DNA of 64,000 nt, from assembly GCF_048128805.1 (NCBI RefSeq), contig NC_135999.1:17189690-17253689 (forward strand). Reading direction: 5' to 3'. Below the pieces are notes generated by a model, which worked only from the letters and a program-made list of their open reading frames with translations, was not told where the DNA came from and ran no database searches. Of this stretch, positions 1 to 15,704 are shown piece by piece. Within the stretch, counting starts at the first letter, position 1. The number at the start of each line of letters is the position of its first letter. Position numbers and translations under genes: made by a program. The stretch is from Centroberyx gerrardi (Eukaryota; Chordata; Actinopteri; Beryciformes; Berycidae).

Positions 1-471
1 TTACACCCCACCATGTCAGCCAGGGAAACTGCCGCCCGAAGACAGCGGGCTCATTTGGCTTTGAATAGGCTAGAGGTAAAACCAATTTAGCTGCTGTCAT
101 TTACCCTAAAAATGTCGATCTATATATTTGAAGACACCGTTCACCTTAATTAAAAATTTTTATTTGCATTAAAGATCACACAATGATTTCTCTCTTTAGT
201 TTATTGAAGACATGCAAAGGATTTGACAATCACACAATAGAAAATTCTTCAAATAGCCAGCACAGATAAAACATGCTTAATAAATGTAAAAGAGACAGTT
301 GAATAGCATTAGGAAAAATAAATGTCTAATCCCATAATCATTTGATTTATACCCTACGCTAAGCTATGTAGCAATCATGTAACAATGTGACGGACTGGTT
401 CATTGTAGTTAAAGTGGTTTTAATTAGAACCTAAACTAAATAACTGAGTGGCATCACCCAGAATGCATTTC
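1..471. other. AT-rich flank, no gene seen
   Basis: This stretch is AT-rich, with stops in all frames. It lies 3' of the perforin-like fragment and may hold its 3' UTR. I see no coding exon, RNA gene or clear mobile element. Confidence 0.4.
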
Positions 472-1150
472 TCACTTTGGAGATGGCTTGTACTGGTTGC
501 ACTTTTCTCCTGTCAGGTGACGGTCGCAGATCATATGGTCCTGAACTCGAAGCGCCCTCTCTTGGTTGAACAGGTGTATGTGTGTGTCCCCTGCTTCAGG
601 TACTTAACACACGATCCCAGGTGGTCGTCCCTGGCCCAGTCCTCATCCCACACCTCGATCTTCAGACCCAGGTGTGTGTCCACCTTCATAACAAATCAAT
701 TAAAATAACATGAAAATATACCTTCATAGTGTTGAGTTCGATTCATCACACAAACAAACAAACAAACAAACAAACAAACAGTTCTCTATGTCAAAACTAT
801 TGAGAAAATGAGTGCATATCCCATCTTGAGCATGTAATTTACAAAAAATATATGTATATGTTAAAGATGCAACAGGTAACCAATAAATACAGTATTTTAC
901 AGTAGAAAATGGGTTAATTTTGATGTTTGGGAGACCACATTTAGCTGATGTCATTGGCTGTATAAATGAAGCCAAATGATGAGATTAAAGTGATAATTTT
1001 TTTTGTCTCAACTGTGGACTTTTGAAGTGATCTGTAAAGTGAAGATAGGTGTTCACCTCGCCCAGTTCATAGCGAGCATTCCAGCGGGGGGAGTTTGACC
1101 TGATCACATGGGTCTTGTTGTAGATGGAACAGAAGTGCAGCTTAGCATAC
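472..1150 (-). pseudogene. perforin-1-like C2-domain fragment, frameshifted
   Basis: Two minus-strand exons encode part of a perforin-type C-terminal C2 domain, the calcium-dependent membrane-binding module of the pore-forming effector of cytotoxic lymphocytes. Exon 1057..1150 reads IYNKTHVIRSNSPRWNARYE with flanking AG and GT. Exon 472..683 carries LKIEVWDEDWARDDHLGSC, with the acidic calcium-loop pattern, then THTYTC. The open frame hits TGA at 531-533. The adjacent frame, open to TGA at 472-474, continues the family pattern (conserved H, C, HL, G and C spacing), so one base appears lost near 534-540. No MACPF-domain exon occurs between here and pin1 at 4526. With both that absence and the frameshift, it reads as a remnant of a duplicated perforin gene. 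An assembly error plus unusually long introns is the alternative. Confidence 0.6.
749..780. repeat. (CAAA)n microsatellite
   Basis: About seven tandem CAAA units lie in the intron between the two perforin-like exons. Confidence 0.9.
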
Positions 1151-1282
1151 CTGTGAATGGGAGAAAACAAGGAAAAGCAAAATACTGAGTAACATTTGTG
1201 CTTGATACATCATGCATACAGTGCCCACCCACCGAGCCACCGCCTCCTTACGTCCCCCCTGCCTCTATGCATATAATATATG

Positions 1283-1520
1283 CATATGGAAACAAACGAG
1301 GCTTCCTTTTACAGTACAGTTCCAGCTTAATTACTGAGTAAATTGTCATGTTTTACTTAGTAATGTTGTGGAACATATATGGTACAAGTTCCTGTTAACT
1401 GCATGGACAATGGAATAATCTATTACAAAGGATATGGTAAGAGCCTGGTAATACCATGGAAACAAACAAGGCTTCCTTTTACAGTACAGTTTCAGCTTAC
1501 TTGCTGAGTAAATTGTAAAA
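1283..1520. repeat. direct duplicate of about 60 bp
   Basis: A block starting ATGGAAACAAACGAGGCTTC at about 1286 recurs at about 1456 with few changes. Both copies contain the CCTTTTACAGTACAGTT run and end in GAGTAAATTGT. The spacer is about 110 bp. There is no coding potential. Confidence 0.75.
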
Positions 1521-1739
1521 ACATCTGCAAGAATATATCCAGTATTTAAGAAGATGTACCATGACACTAGAGGAAAACTGTTCCTGCGGAGGTTGTTAAG
1601 TATTGATGTAATTTTTCAACTTAAATAAAAACAATTCCATAGTTTCTAAGGTATATCTAATAAACCCTTTATAAATGGGTGTAGCCATGAACAATAACTA
1701 TATAAGAAAAAGTAATTTATTGGAAAGTACTATCTTAAT

Positions 1740-1960
1740 TTCTAGATAGTACATAATTAAACTTGGGCTGTTACCAACATAAACCTTGGATAACTACAAT
1801 TGTAACTTGAATTGATGGGTAATAGAGGAGGTGTTTCTAAGAATTGGTTGCCTACTTTCCTAGGAAGTACGCAATTATATCTGAGTTATTACCAACCTAA
1901 AACGGTCACAACTACACGGTACTTAGTTGAGTTGATGGGAAATAGTGGAGGTTTTTCTTA
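1740..1960. repeat. two-copy degenerate tandem repeat, unit about 119 bp
   Basis: Copy one (about 1740-1840) and copy two (about 1859-1960) share the TAGTAC/AAGTAC start, a middle GTTAC-to-TTACCAACCTAAAA region, TTGAATTGATGGG/TTGAGTTGATGGG, and a GGAGGT-TTTCT end. It looks like part of an interspersed element. Nothing here codes. Confidence 0.6.
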
Positions 1961-2086
1961 GTATTTCAGCTGTAGTTTCTCTGTATTTACCTACTTATTT
2001 ACCAGTAGTAATATACTATAATTTACCATATATTTACCAGGTAAATACTTAGTAATTAGGGGACTGTAAAAGGAAGGGTTACCGAG

Positions 2087-2145
2087 TGGGGTGGGGTGGG
2101 ATGGGGTGGGGGGGGTGGAATGGGGTGGGGGTGGGGTGTTACGCA
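2087..2145 (+). repeat. G-rich tract, G-quadruplex-capable
   Basis: Repeated runs of three or more G separated by T, A or AA occupy about 55 bases. This satisfies the simple four-G-run quadruplex pattern several times over. Confidence 0.7.
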
Positions 2146-2439
2146 AAAAAGTGGGGGAGAGAGGTAGTGAACAACAAATAAAATGTAAAGGTTGAGTCTA
2201 TATTTCAGATGTGAATAACACCACAAACAACCTAGACACATGAATACAGACATTTTTCATTCTAACATTTACTGAGTTCTAGATACCAGGCACTATGTGC
2301 TAGTCAAACACAAAATGTAAATCTATTTTGCAACCGTGAAAAGGTTTGTTTATATTCGTTGTTGGGAAGTTTGCTTAGCGTGCTCTTTCTCAGCAGTGCC
2401 TTACTTTGCATTAACACACACACACATTTACAACAACAA

Positions 2440-2650
2440 AACACACTGGCAACACAACAGCTGGGAGCTCCCTGAGAACAGAAGCAGCTGAGAGTTGTGT
2501 GCCTTGCTCAAGGGCACATCACAAGCAGAGATCATTGTTCCTTCTCACACCCCGGGTACTTCAGGGGTTCGAGCCAGCAGCATTCCTGTGACAAGCCTGC
2601 TTCTCTAACATTCGGGCTACTGCTCACTGAGACGCGGCTTAACAGGTTTT
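2440..2650 (-). mobile_element. tRNA-derived SINE, degenerate
   Basis: On the minus strand a tRNA-like head (AGTAGCCCGAATGTTAGAGA as a decayed A box, GGCTCGAACCCC as B box) is followed by the CCTTGAGCAAGGCAC segment typical of fish tRNA-SINE bodies, then AGCTGCTTC. Ends and target duplications could not be fixed. Confidence 0.55.
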
Positions 2651-4386
2651 CCTTCTGTACTCACAAGTTAAATGTGGGTCACACTTGTTTGGAGAGTCCA
2701 ATGTTGATACTTAACTTACTATCAAGTGACTATAAAGTGTCACAAAAAAAACTACTGAGTTTCAAGTGATACTCATAATTGTGTGAAAAGTAGTCTATAG
2801 ATATTCAGTGTCTGTGCTAGGGTTAATCTTAGGGTTGGGGTTAATGTTAGAAATAGGGTCAGGTTAGGGTTAGGTTTAAAAATGGCGTCAGGACTCAGGT
2901 TGGGTTTAGGCTAGGGTTACATAGTCTGGAGAGACGCACCAAATAACACTTTGTTGAACATCTGCTGTCTGTCACCTGATAGCTGAGTATCAACATTGAA
3001 CTATCCAAATGAAGTGTTACCGAAATGTGCGTCAAGTGAAAGATGTTAACAAAAAATAAATAATAATAATAATAATAATCATGTCAGAAGCATCAAAGAA
3101 GTTGAGCATCTTTCTCCATCCCAGTCCAACTAAATCAAACTCAGGGTCTGCAGTATTAGTTGCATTAGAACTATTATTTCCCTCAAAATCCTTCCGGTCC
3201 ACCTGAACTACATACTGCCAAGTACTGGGGGGCCTGAGGACAACACACACACACACACTCCCTGTGCTATTACATAGATCAAAGCTTGCTGGGTGAATTC
3301 ATCAGTGGTTGTTTTTGTGACACAAATCATCCACTGTTCTGTTTTTATCTGCAAGTTTGTTTCCATGACCAGTCCATCTTTCAGATGTAGTGAGGGGGCT
3401 GGCAGACACAATTAAACAGGAATGCTCATCCACTAAAAGCACAGTAAATGTAACATTTGTCTTTACTATTGTCATGTGACACAAGTTCACATACATTCCT
3501 AAACAAAGCCTTGCCTCTCTCTATCTCTCTCACATGCATACACAAAGGTGTGGGGTAATATTCTTAAACATATTCTTTGATCAATGTGTTGCAACAAGGA
3601 AGAATGATTCACAAAAAGAGGAATTGAACAAGACGAGACTTACAAAACAAGAGACTTTTTAATGATGGAAGAAGAACAATTCTTACATGGTGGTTTTTGT
3701 CAGTTACAGCCCAAACAACGAACATTTTTGTGTAACAGTTTGCTTGAACCTTGACGCTTTTAAAAGCTGTGGAATTGATTATTAAGACAAAGCAACTATA
3801 AACAGTGCTGTGTACCAAAGTGCTTTTCCAAGTGGAGAATGAAAACCAATGATTCTGTGTTTCGACAATTGCACACTGTTCAATTTGAGCATCCGCATGT
3901 TATGGGGACAAAACATTCAAATCACAAATGTTGGGAATATTGGTGTTCTCTCCATATGCATACAGTTCTGAATCTGTTTTCAAAAGAATAACACAGATAG
4001 AGGAAAAGCTTTGGCACACATACAGTAGACGCGTTGGAAAAAGGGTCAGGGGAGCTAAATGTAAATGGTCCTTTTGAAGACATGCACATACAAACAAAAA
4101 CACAAGCACTTGCACACACACATTCTCGTACTCCACTCATCTTGTGATCCTGCATCGTGTGAAACTGTTTCCAAAAGGGGGCAGTCACTTCCATAGGGTC
4201 ACAGGCACTCTCACTTTTTTATATAACGGCGAAGCCATGGTTAAAAAAACAACTCTGAGGTCATATAGGAACAATCTGTAATATTCTCCAAAGTTCAAAG
4301 TCTAATGAAATTATTCATACATATCCACTGGTACTTGGAAGAAAATGATCCCACTTAAAATAATGTGATGCAGCCTACAAGCTTGG
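2651..4386. other. intergenic, repeats only
   Basis: No coding exon was recognised. It holds degenerate TTAGGG-like runs (about 2818-2900), an (ATA)n tract (3054-3078), short CA tracts and AT-rich sequence. The short open frames on both strands match no family I know. Confidence 0.4.
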
Positions 4387-4392
4387 TTTATT
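4387..4392 (-). other. pin1 polyadenylation signal candidate
   Basis: AATAAA on the minus strand lies about 135 bases downstream of the pin1 stop codon. It is the first canonical hexamer after the stop. Confidence 0.5.
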
Positions 4393-4456
4393 GGTTGGTG
4401 TGTATTGTTAAAATAAATCATAGGACTGGGTGGGTTGGACTATGTGCATGTATGTA

Positions 4457-4510
4457 TGTGTGAGAGAGAGAGGGAGAGAAAGAGAGACAGAGAGAGAGAG
4501 AGAGAGAGAA
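4457..4510. repeat. (GA)n microsatellite in pin1 3' UTR
   Basis: A GA-rich tract starts just downstream of the pin1 stop, so it should lie in the 3' UTR as (TC)n on the sense strand. Confidence 0.8.
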
Positions 4511-4525
4511 TGTGGCCTCTTCTCT

Positions 4526-8013
<3,488 letters not shown>

Positions 8014-8734
8014 TCTTTTTCTGCAACACTGTTGCCAAATTTAATTTCAAGGCAGCTACCGAGTGATAGCCTGATCTGTGCAGCTAAGCAAATTACGACA
8101 CCTATCGATACACCAACAGATTATTTTACGGTACGATTTGTTTTCAGAATTATGCCCGCCTTTGGCGGATCTTCTATCCAATCATAGGCGGAAATGTACT
8201 GTCAATCACGTATGTATCAATTTCATTGGTCTAGAACCTAATACACAAACTAAAACAGTTTACGGTAAGCGAGACACACAGGCCATTCCAGAAACCACCA
8301 GCGAAAGGGAAATCGTTGGACTATTGTACATTTTCAGGTAGTAATGTCACATTTTGCACAATGTTATTGTAGCTGTAATAGGATGCTCTAGATTTGTACA
8401 CAGAATGTGCCCTTTGATTGACGTGTGTGCTGTGTAGGGTCTATAGCATTGCTATCTAGCTAGTACAATTGTCAGCCATAGCTAATATTAGCTAGGTAGC
8501 CGGGCGGATTTAAACTGATATTAAAGGCTCTACGGCGGTCTGTTGGTGAATTGTGAATAAACCGGAGACCGTAAAGCGGAACAGTAAATTAACTTGACAG
8601 GCTTTGAGTGATTTAACAACATCTGTTATTAATCCTAGGCGAAGGATTTTACTGTGCACCCACACTCCACTAGTAAACCATGTGTGTTACACTAACGCTG
8701 TCTCTCTTCTCTTGTTTCTGGATAGTCAGTAAAG
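8014..8734. promoter_or_regulatory. pin1/ubl5 divergent promoter region
   Basis: The two ATG codons are 721 bases apart and face away from each other. The 8040-8330 part is richest in CpG. Two splice-donor-like sites (ACG-GTAAGC near 8262 and TTTCAG-GTAGTA near 8337) could end a non-coding first exon of ubl5, whose coding exon is preceded by the acceptor GATAG ending at 8725. No TATA box was seen. Confidence 0.5.
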
Positions 8735-10159
8735 ATGATTGAGGTGGTTTGCAACGATCGCCTGGGCAAGAAAGTCCGGGTCAAGTGCAAGTATCCTTTA
8801 TTAAAGCTGTAGAGATGGTGATGCCCTGCCAAACGTGTGTATTACCAGAGGCCAGACTACTTTAAACAGTGCGCAGGCGTCTACGCGCGGATTTCTGCCC
8901 ATTTGTAATTCATTTCTGCTCCACTGTTTTTCTCAAATTCTTTCACAGCACTGCAATTCTTTCACAGCACTGCAAACATAACGTATATTAAACTTAAATG
9001 TGAGTACACCATGTCATCACACTGGTCCCTCCTTAACCTCCATGCTTCAGCTCTGAGGACACAATCGGAGATCTGAAGAAACTCATTGCTGCCCAGACAG
9101 GAACCCGGTGGGACAAGATCGTATTGAAGAAATGGTAATCTGCTCCTCTGGCATCCTGCCCTGTCCCCTGACCACAGTGGTTGTTGTGTGGCTGTTTTCT
9201 GTGACCAGCTTAACATTAAACCTCTTGCTCTGTTTGTCCTCCTAGGTACACCATATTCAAGGACCACGTGTCTCTGGGTGACTGTATCCTTTAAACAAGC
9301 AGTTAATCTTCAGGATTTGACATTCTGAACTGTTTTTGATCCATCATCCCCATATTCTTTGTAACTGTTTACTGATAGTACTTGTCACACCAATGTTTAT
9401 AGTCTCATAGAGGCCTGCTTACTTTATGTGCTTAAACAGTAAGCATCAGATAATTTGAGGTGTCAATAATGTACATAGGGTGAAAGAAGGGTGCCTGCAG
9501 TGTATATACTGCATCATATTAAACAGAAACATATTTGATCAGGCCACTAAATTAAAACTAAAATGTTAAGCCATACTAACACAATCTATGGATCCTTTGT
9601 AATTTGTGTGTTGTCCACAGGGGATGAATTTTGGCTACAAGTAACTAGTTTTGCTTGAGGATGAAATTGTTGTTGTTGTATTAGTGAATATACCTTTAGG
9701 AAGTTGATATGTTTCATATATGCTAAAAGCACATGCAACATTTTTCAGATGTCACACATTTGTTTACCTCTGTCTCAGCCCAAATACTCTGGCAGCGGAC
9801 ATCATGATTATCTGTTGGGTCTTTTCCCAATGAGCTTGGGAAAAGCATGGAGAGTACACATTATGGCCACTGACTTTGCATTAGTCACTGTCAGTGTACT
9901 TCCAACTTCTTGACAAAATTAGTAAAAAAAAAAAGTATTTAGTTTTTTATTGCACAGACAGTAATCAATATACTTGTTGGTTTACATGTACCACGATGAG
10001 GCTGAATATGTTTTGAAGTGCTGCAGAAGAAAACATCACAGTAATAAATTAACAAGATCGATAGTGCGACAAAACCTTTCCATTCTGAACTTTTGTACTT
10101 AACCACAATCTCTAGATGAAATCCATGATGGCATGAACCTTGAGCTGTACTACCAGTAG
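8735..10159 (+). CDS. ubl5: ubiquitin-like protein 5 (Hub1)
   Basis: Small ubiquitin-fold protein (Hub1 in yeast). It binds spliceosome components such as the Snu66 HIND element non-covalently and supports pre-mRNA splicing; it is also tied to the mitochondrial unfolded-protein response. Coding exons: 8735..8790, 9051..9134, 9246..9283, 10116..10159, giving 73 aa, exactly the family length. The start [19 protein letters not shown] and the end [14 protein letters not shown] are near-invariant in animals. The C-terminal YY-plus-residue end, in place of a diglycine, fits its inability to conjugate like ubiquitin. Intron 1 contains a duplicated 20-base stretch (about 8938-8975). The gene is head-to-head with pin1 and tail-to-tail with vav1. 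Confidence 0.97.
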
Positions 10160-10565
10160 ACCAGAAGAGGACCACAAGTCAACCCCCCTCCTCAACACAC
10201 ACACACACAAACTCAAATGGAGACTGTGGCACAAATCAGCCATGATCAGACATCACAAGAAGTAAGCAGGAAGGATCGTGTTCCCATGATATCTCCAGAA
10301 CAGAAGACACACACACACGCTCACACATAAAATGTATAGATCCGAGTCTCAGATAGTTTTGGCTGTTATCTTTTAGCCGGCAGATCATGGTGTTTAAGAC
10401 ATGTTGATGTTCTTTGGAGTTTTTTGTTTTGATATTGTTTTGGAAGTAAAGAGGATATTTATATACCTACAAGTCCGAGTGCCTGTCTTTGTTGGCCATC
10501 CTACAATCTTTTCAAGTTATTTGAACAAAAAAAATGAGTACTTCTTGTTATGCAGCATTTATTTG

Positions 10566-10571
10566 AATAAA
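10566..10571 (+). other. ubl5 polyadenylation signal candidate
   Basis: AATAAA about 400 bases after the ubl5 stop. Confidence 0.45.
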
Positions 10572-11029
10572 TGTTAATAATGCTAATGTTACCACCGGTT
10601 TGCTTGAAAGGGAGCGCCACGTTATTATATTTCCTGCATGTTATTCCGGTAGTCTAGGACAGTGCTATATAGTTTATTTCAATAAAAACTAACATTCTGT
10701 ATGCACAGAATCAGTATCCCTATGCACTATCTATGGAGCAGCTGCAATTATCGTAACTAATTTGTGTTGAATTTTAGTTCTGTGGTTTCTACAATAGCTT
10801 TGGAAAAAATGATTTGAGTATCCTAGACCACAGAAACAACACATGAAGTCTTAAATTGAGTGGTGTCCCCCTTTTAACTGAACCTGAACACATCTCTCAA
10901 AAATAGCCTGTCAAGTTAGCTGTAAATACGAATAAGAATAATAACCAGACATTCTCCACTTGAGTGTGACACACAGGGCTGAGTTAAAAAAAAAAAGAAA
11001 CCTGTAGTTTCTTTTAGAACAAATTAGCT
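10572..11029. other. ubl5/vav1 tail-to-tail intergenic
   Basis: AT-rich sequence between the two candidate polyadenylation signals. I see no gene in it. Confidence 0.5.
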
Positions 11030-11035
11030 TTATTC
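11030..11035 (-). other. vav1 polyadenylation signal candidate
   Basis: AATAAA on the minus strand, about 160 bases downstream of the vav1 stop codon. Confidence 0.6.
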
Positions 11036-11196
11036 ACACAGCACTAAACAGCCATCAGATCACAAGTAGTAGCATCCCTCTCTCACACACACACACACAG
11101 CCACACTCATGGTGCAGTATATGCAGATGGTGGAAACGTGGTGTTACATATACACCACATGTACACATGCACATACACGGCTCCTCTCAAGCCAGG

Positions 11197-14100
11197 TCAG
11201 CAGTAATCAGAGTAGTCCTCGTCCACATAGTTGGCAGGAAAGAACCCCACCTGGAGACACAGGAGCAGTGTGTGTCAGACATTTAGAGTCTCTAAACCTG
11301 TCAGGGTTCTCTGTGGAAGTGTGTATGTGTGCGTGCAGATTCCTCACCCGGCCGTACACCTCTCCTTTCCACCAGCCGTTGTGGCCTTTCTTGGTGAGGA
11401 TCTTGATGGTGTCTCCCTCCCGCAGTGACAGCTCTGTCCGGTCCCTGGCTGAGAAGTCATACCTGGCCCTTGCTACGCCAAAAGTCCGCATGCTGCCCCC
11501 TGTCAAACAGAACCCGCATTACAACACGGATCAGCTGAGCAGGGATGGGGCTAGAGTTGGAATTGGAATTGCACCCAGCTCTAATTAATCAAACATTATG
11601 AATCAAATAAAAGATTAAAACAAATCAAATACATTCAATCATAATGTATGTATTACGACTGGCTACATGTTATGCATCAAATATCACCTGAACCACCACC
11701 TCCCTTTAACATTTTATGATGTTCAGTATTGATAATATGTAACATTTCTCAGATGTGATAAGAAAAAAAACAAAAAAGAATTCAATTCCAATTCTGTTTC
11801 CTGTAGGTTTTTTTTTCTTCCAAATTCCAATTCCTCAGCTGAACTGGAATTGATGAGTTCATTCATGAATTGAGCCTGACCCTGCAGCTAAGCACGGTCG
11901 GGGTGAGGAGTGTGTATGTCCGTGTGTGTGTGCATGCGTGTCGGTGAGAGAGATGTATACCTGGGGAAGGCGTGTTGTTGGGCGTGCTGCTTTGCTCTGG
12001 TTGTTTATAAGGAGTCTGCAGCGTGGTGTCCACATCCTTGAAGTACTCCTTCAATGAGTTCCGCTGGTAAAACTCAATCAACTCCTAACAGAGGCAGAGG
12101 AGCAGGACGAGGGCGGAGGGACAGTTACAGCAAGAACGGGACAGCATGAGAAACATGTGAGAGAAAGAGAGTTGGGGGAGGTTTATTTTTTATTTATTTA
12201 ACCAGGAAGTCCCACTGTGATTAAAAACCTAATTTTCAAGGGAGACCTGGCTGAGATCGGCAGCAGCACAGATAAAAACAAATGGTTTCAGACAGACTAC
12301 AATAAAAACAAACACAGGAACAGAACAGACTAGGTGGTGTGAAGTGAAGAAGATGGAAAACAGGAGTAGGGCCTACTCAGGAGCATCTACTGGTTGCTTG
12401 CAAAGCTATAATGAAGTGGAATATATTAGAATATTACTTCTAGTCAGAGTTAAAGGGTTTTGTCTGGATGGGGGTGTGAGACTTACGACCAAACCCTTGA
12501 ATGCTTTCTTCTCATTGATGCGGTAGAGACCCTGAGTAGAGGTGATCTTAATGTGTCTGATGTCCATGTTAAACCTGCGAGAGCAGAGAGTGGGATTTAA
12601 ACGACAGAGAGAAACAACACAAGTCTACCAAGCGCTCTGTGATTAATAATACTAGTAAGACTGATGAGTAGGTGGAGGCTCACTTGATGCTGATAGCATA
12701 CTCTCCGCCGTCTTTCTGCCGGACTAGGAAGGTCCCATCAGACCGGGACATTAGCAGGTTTTTGGCGGCAGTGCGATCCATGTTCCCTGCAAACCTTGAA
12801 GCACAATGAGAAACAGAACCTTAATCTTTGCTTGAGGACAACACAAATGTTTCTCACATGTAGATCTGCTATTTTTGCCTTGATGGGAATTCATACAACA
12901 ATCCTTTTACAATGCTTTACAATTTAAATTTTAGATGGTTTTGGTTTGCAACACTCTGCCTGCATACAACATCTACCACAGGAGGAAGGGGAAGTTTTTA
13001 TTTAGTATTATGGCCATACTACGGCAGAGTTGTGCAACAGACTTCAGAAAAAGTTACACTTCAGAGGTTACCATGGCATCACTGTGAGGTTACCATGGCA
13101 TCACTGTGAGGTTACCATGGCATCACTGTGATTGTGGTGTGGTGGAGAAGAATCAGTATATAATGGTGACCAAATAATAGTCTCAGGTACTAAATCCCAT
13201 CAATGTAAGGATGATATATCAAAAATACTGCTTTAAACAGCAATGCTTTTTAGTATCTGATTCTAGTTTTGTGAAGTATGTTATTGTCTATCCCAGTTTG
13301 CGGTGTTGATATTTATTACAGAGACAACACAACAACAGATGAAGTTATAAGTTTAACTGTGGTTTAGTGAACTAGTGATATAAAACTAGTTGTTGTTGGT
13401 ACTCACCAGTGGAGGCCAGACAGGTCGGGGGTTGGCCTCTGGGGAGCGTGAGATCACAGAGAGGTGAGATGTTAAAACATGTAACAGGCTGACTATCAGT
13501 ACGCTGAAATATCAAAATGGAGTGGAAGGTTATGGTTGGATTATTTTGGGGTGTTTTATTGCATCTCCAGCTCTTTGGAGGGTGAGTTGAACTGTACCCA
13601 GCTCAGTGACTGTGTTTGCAAGGTAGAAGTTCGGGGTGCTGGGTGGATTGTACTCACAGAGACGTAGGGCTGAACTTTGTTGCAGGGGAACCATCCCATT
13701 TGGCCAACCGTCACGTTCCTGCCCTGAGTGGCACACACAGTAACAAATCACACAGCTGGCCTGGGTGGACCCAGCAGTCATAGCGACAAAAACTACATCA
13801 TACAAATGAATGAACAGTAGCTGTTCAGTTGTGTTGTTGTGCCCCATATCTACAATGATTAACATGCTTAAAAACAAATTCCACGCTAAAACAGAGATCC
13901 CACATGCTATTTATATTATCTTAGGCAGTTCACTCTGGATTTGTGTACATGGATTTGTGTGCCAGTCTTCCCAAAGCTAGAAGAGAGCCAACTCAAGTGA
14001 TGCTTTTTGGATCTGTTCCATTAAAAATCAATGAGAGATTTTGTGGACTCTTAAAAGTACCCAAGGTAATGGGTACATTATTTTGGTTCAAAACTGTTAG

Positions 14101-14426
14101 CACTATTATGAATATAGCTCCTTTGACTGTTAGAGCTTAAACAAACATTAAATGAGTTCACCAATTCAGTCTCACGTCCATTATGAGTGGAGTGGATCCA
14201 GGCTGTCACTTGAAAATTAAAGATTAAAGATTAAAGCCTCACTTCTCTGGATCTTAGCCTCGGTAGAGAGTTGTTTGTGTTTAAAAATACTGATTGAACT
14301 GTAAAAGATCATGAAAGTACCGTGTGTATTCTATTTTAGGATAGATTTTTCTTCAATTCATTGAAGCATACAGACGTCTGCAGAGACAGGAGTGCAGCGG
14401 GATGGGAGTGAGAAAGGAAGTGAAAG

Positions 14427-14472
<46 letters not shown>

Positions 14473-15630
14473 GACAGGAAAATGACAAAACAAAAGTAAA
14501 AGACTGAAACAGACGAGCATCTCACGCCTACACATTAACCACAGGAAACATGCTTTCAAAACACAATGAAATAATGTTGCCTACTGTATGTGTATGTGCT
14601 CAGCTTTCAGATTATAGTGCATGTGCGTGTGTGTTTGGTGTTTCAATTTACCTCCCACCACGGCAGGTCAGCCTCGGCCCGAGTCAGCTCAATGATGTCA
14701 CCCTTGGCGAGGTGAAGCGGTTGGCCGAAAGCCACGGGCGGCGGGGGCAAGCCGTAATACTCCTGGCACACCTCCATGTTAGGAAGACCTGAATGAGAGA
14801 CAGTGGCTTTAACCAGAAGATACAACAAGCAGTGAGGAAACTTTCTTTCCATCTATTGTTCAGTTTATTATATTTGTCTTGTTTTGTCTGGGAGAATGAA
14901 CTGCGCTACAACTAGGGCTGGGCGATGTGGTTTAAAGGAATACGTTTTTTCGATATCGATATACATCATGTAAGCAAAATCATGTTAAATAACCAAGTTA
15001 ATGTTCATCCTGTTGAACTGAATGGTAATGAAATGAAATTTTAAAATAATATTCCTTAAAATGTTTAATACCCATTTTGTCAGAGTTTTCGAATAAAATT
15101 TGCTTATCATCAATTTAGACAGCAGAATTGTATGTCACGACATCCCAAAATCACCATATCATCATGATATGATTCCACTGAAAGACAATAAACGATAATA
15201 TTGAATTATCGCCCAGACCTAGCTACAACTGAAATGTACTGAAGACCTGTGTGAAACTGTAGCAAAGCTTTTCCAAAATATGAAATGTGCAGGCTCATGC
15301 ATTCGGTTCAGATTAACTAGTTTTTGAATTTGTAGTGTAAAAGTCTTACCTAGATTGGTATGCTGGGAAGACCTCTGTGTCTTATTCTAGAGGAACACAA
15401 GATATAATAACTGGAACAATTTCAACTGTATACCTACACAAACAATATCTCCAACCACCCAAAAAAACACCTCACATATAAACATATGGGCATACGGCCA
15501 CTGCAGATAATATACAATAATCAGGAGCTGTAGTATTATTCTGACAAAACGCAGTCTTACCTTTTTCATAGTGCCAGCATGATCTGTAACAGAGGACAAT
15601 CAATGAAAGAAAGATAATTACAACCCTCCA

Positions 15631-15704
<74 letters not shown>

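Noticed and set aside
2815-2905. Interstitial telomeric repeat (TTAGGG-like)
   Set aside because: Only scattered, degenerate GGGTTA/TTAGGG units with no run of perfect hexamers. A simple repeat is more likely than a chromosome-fusion scar.
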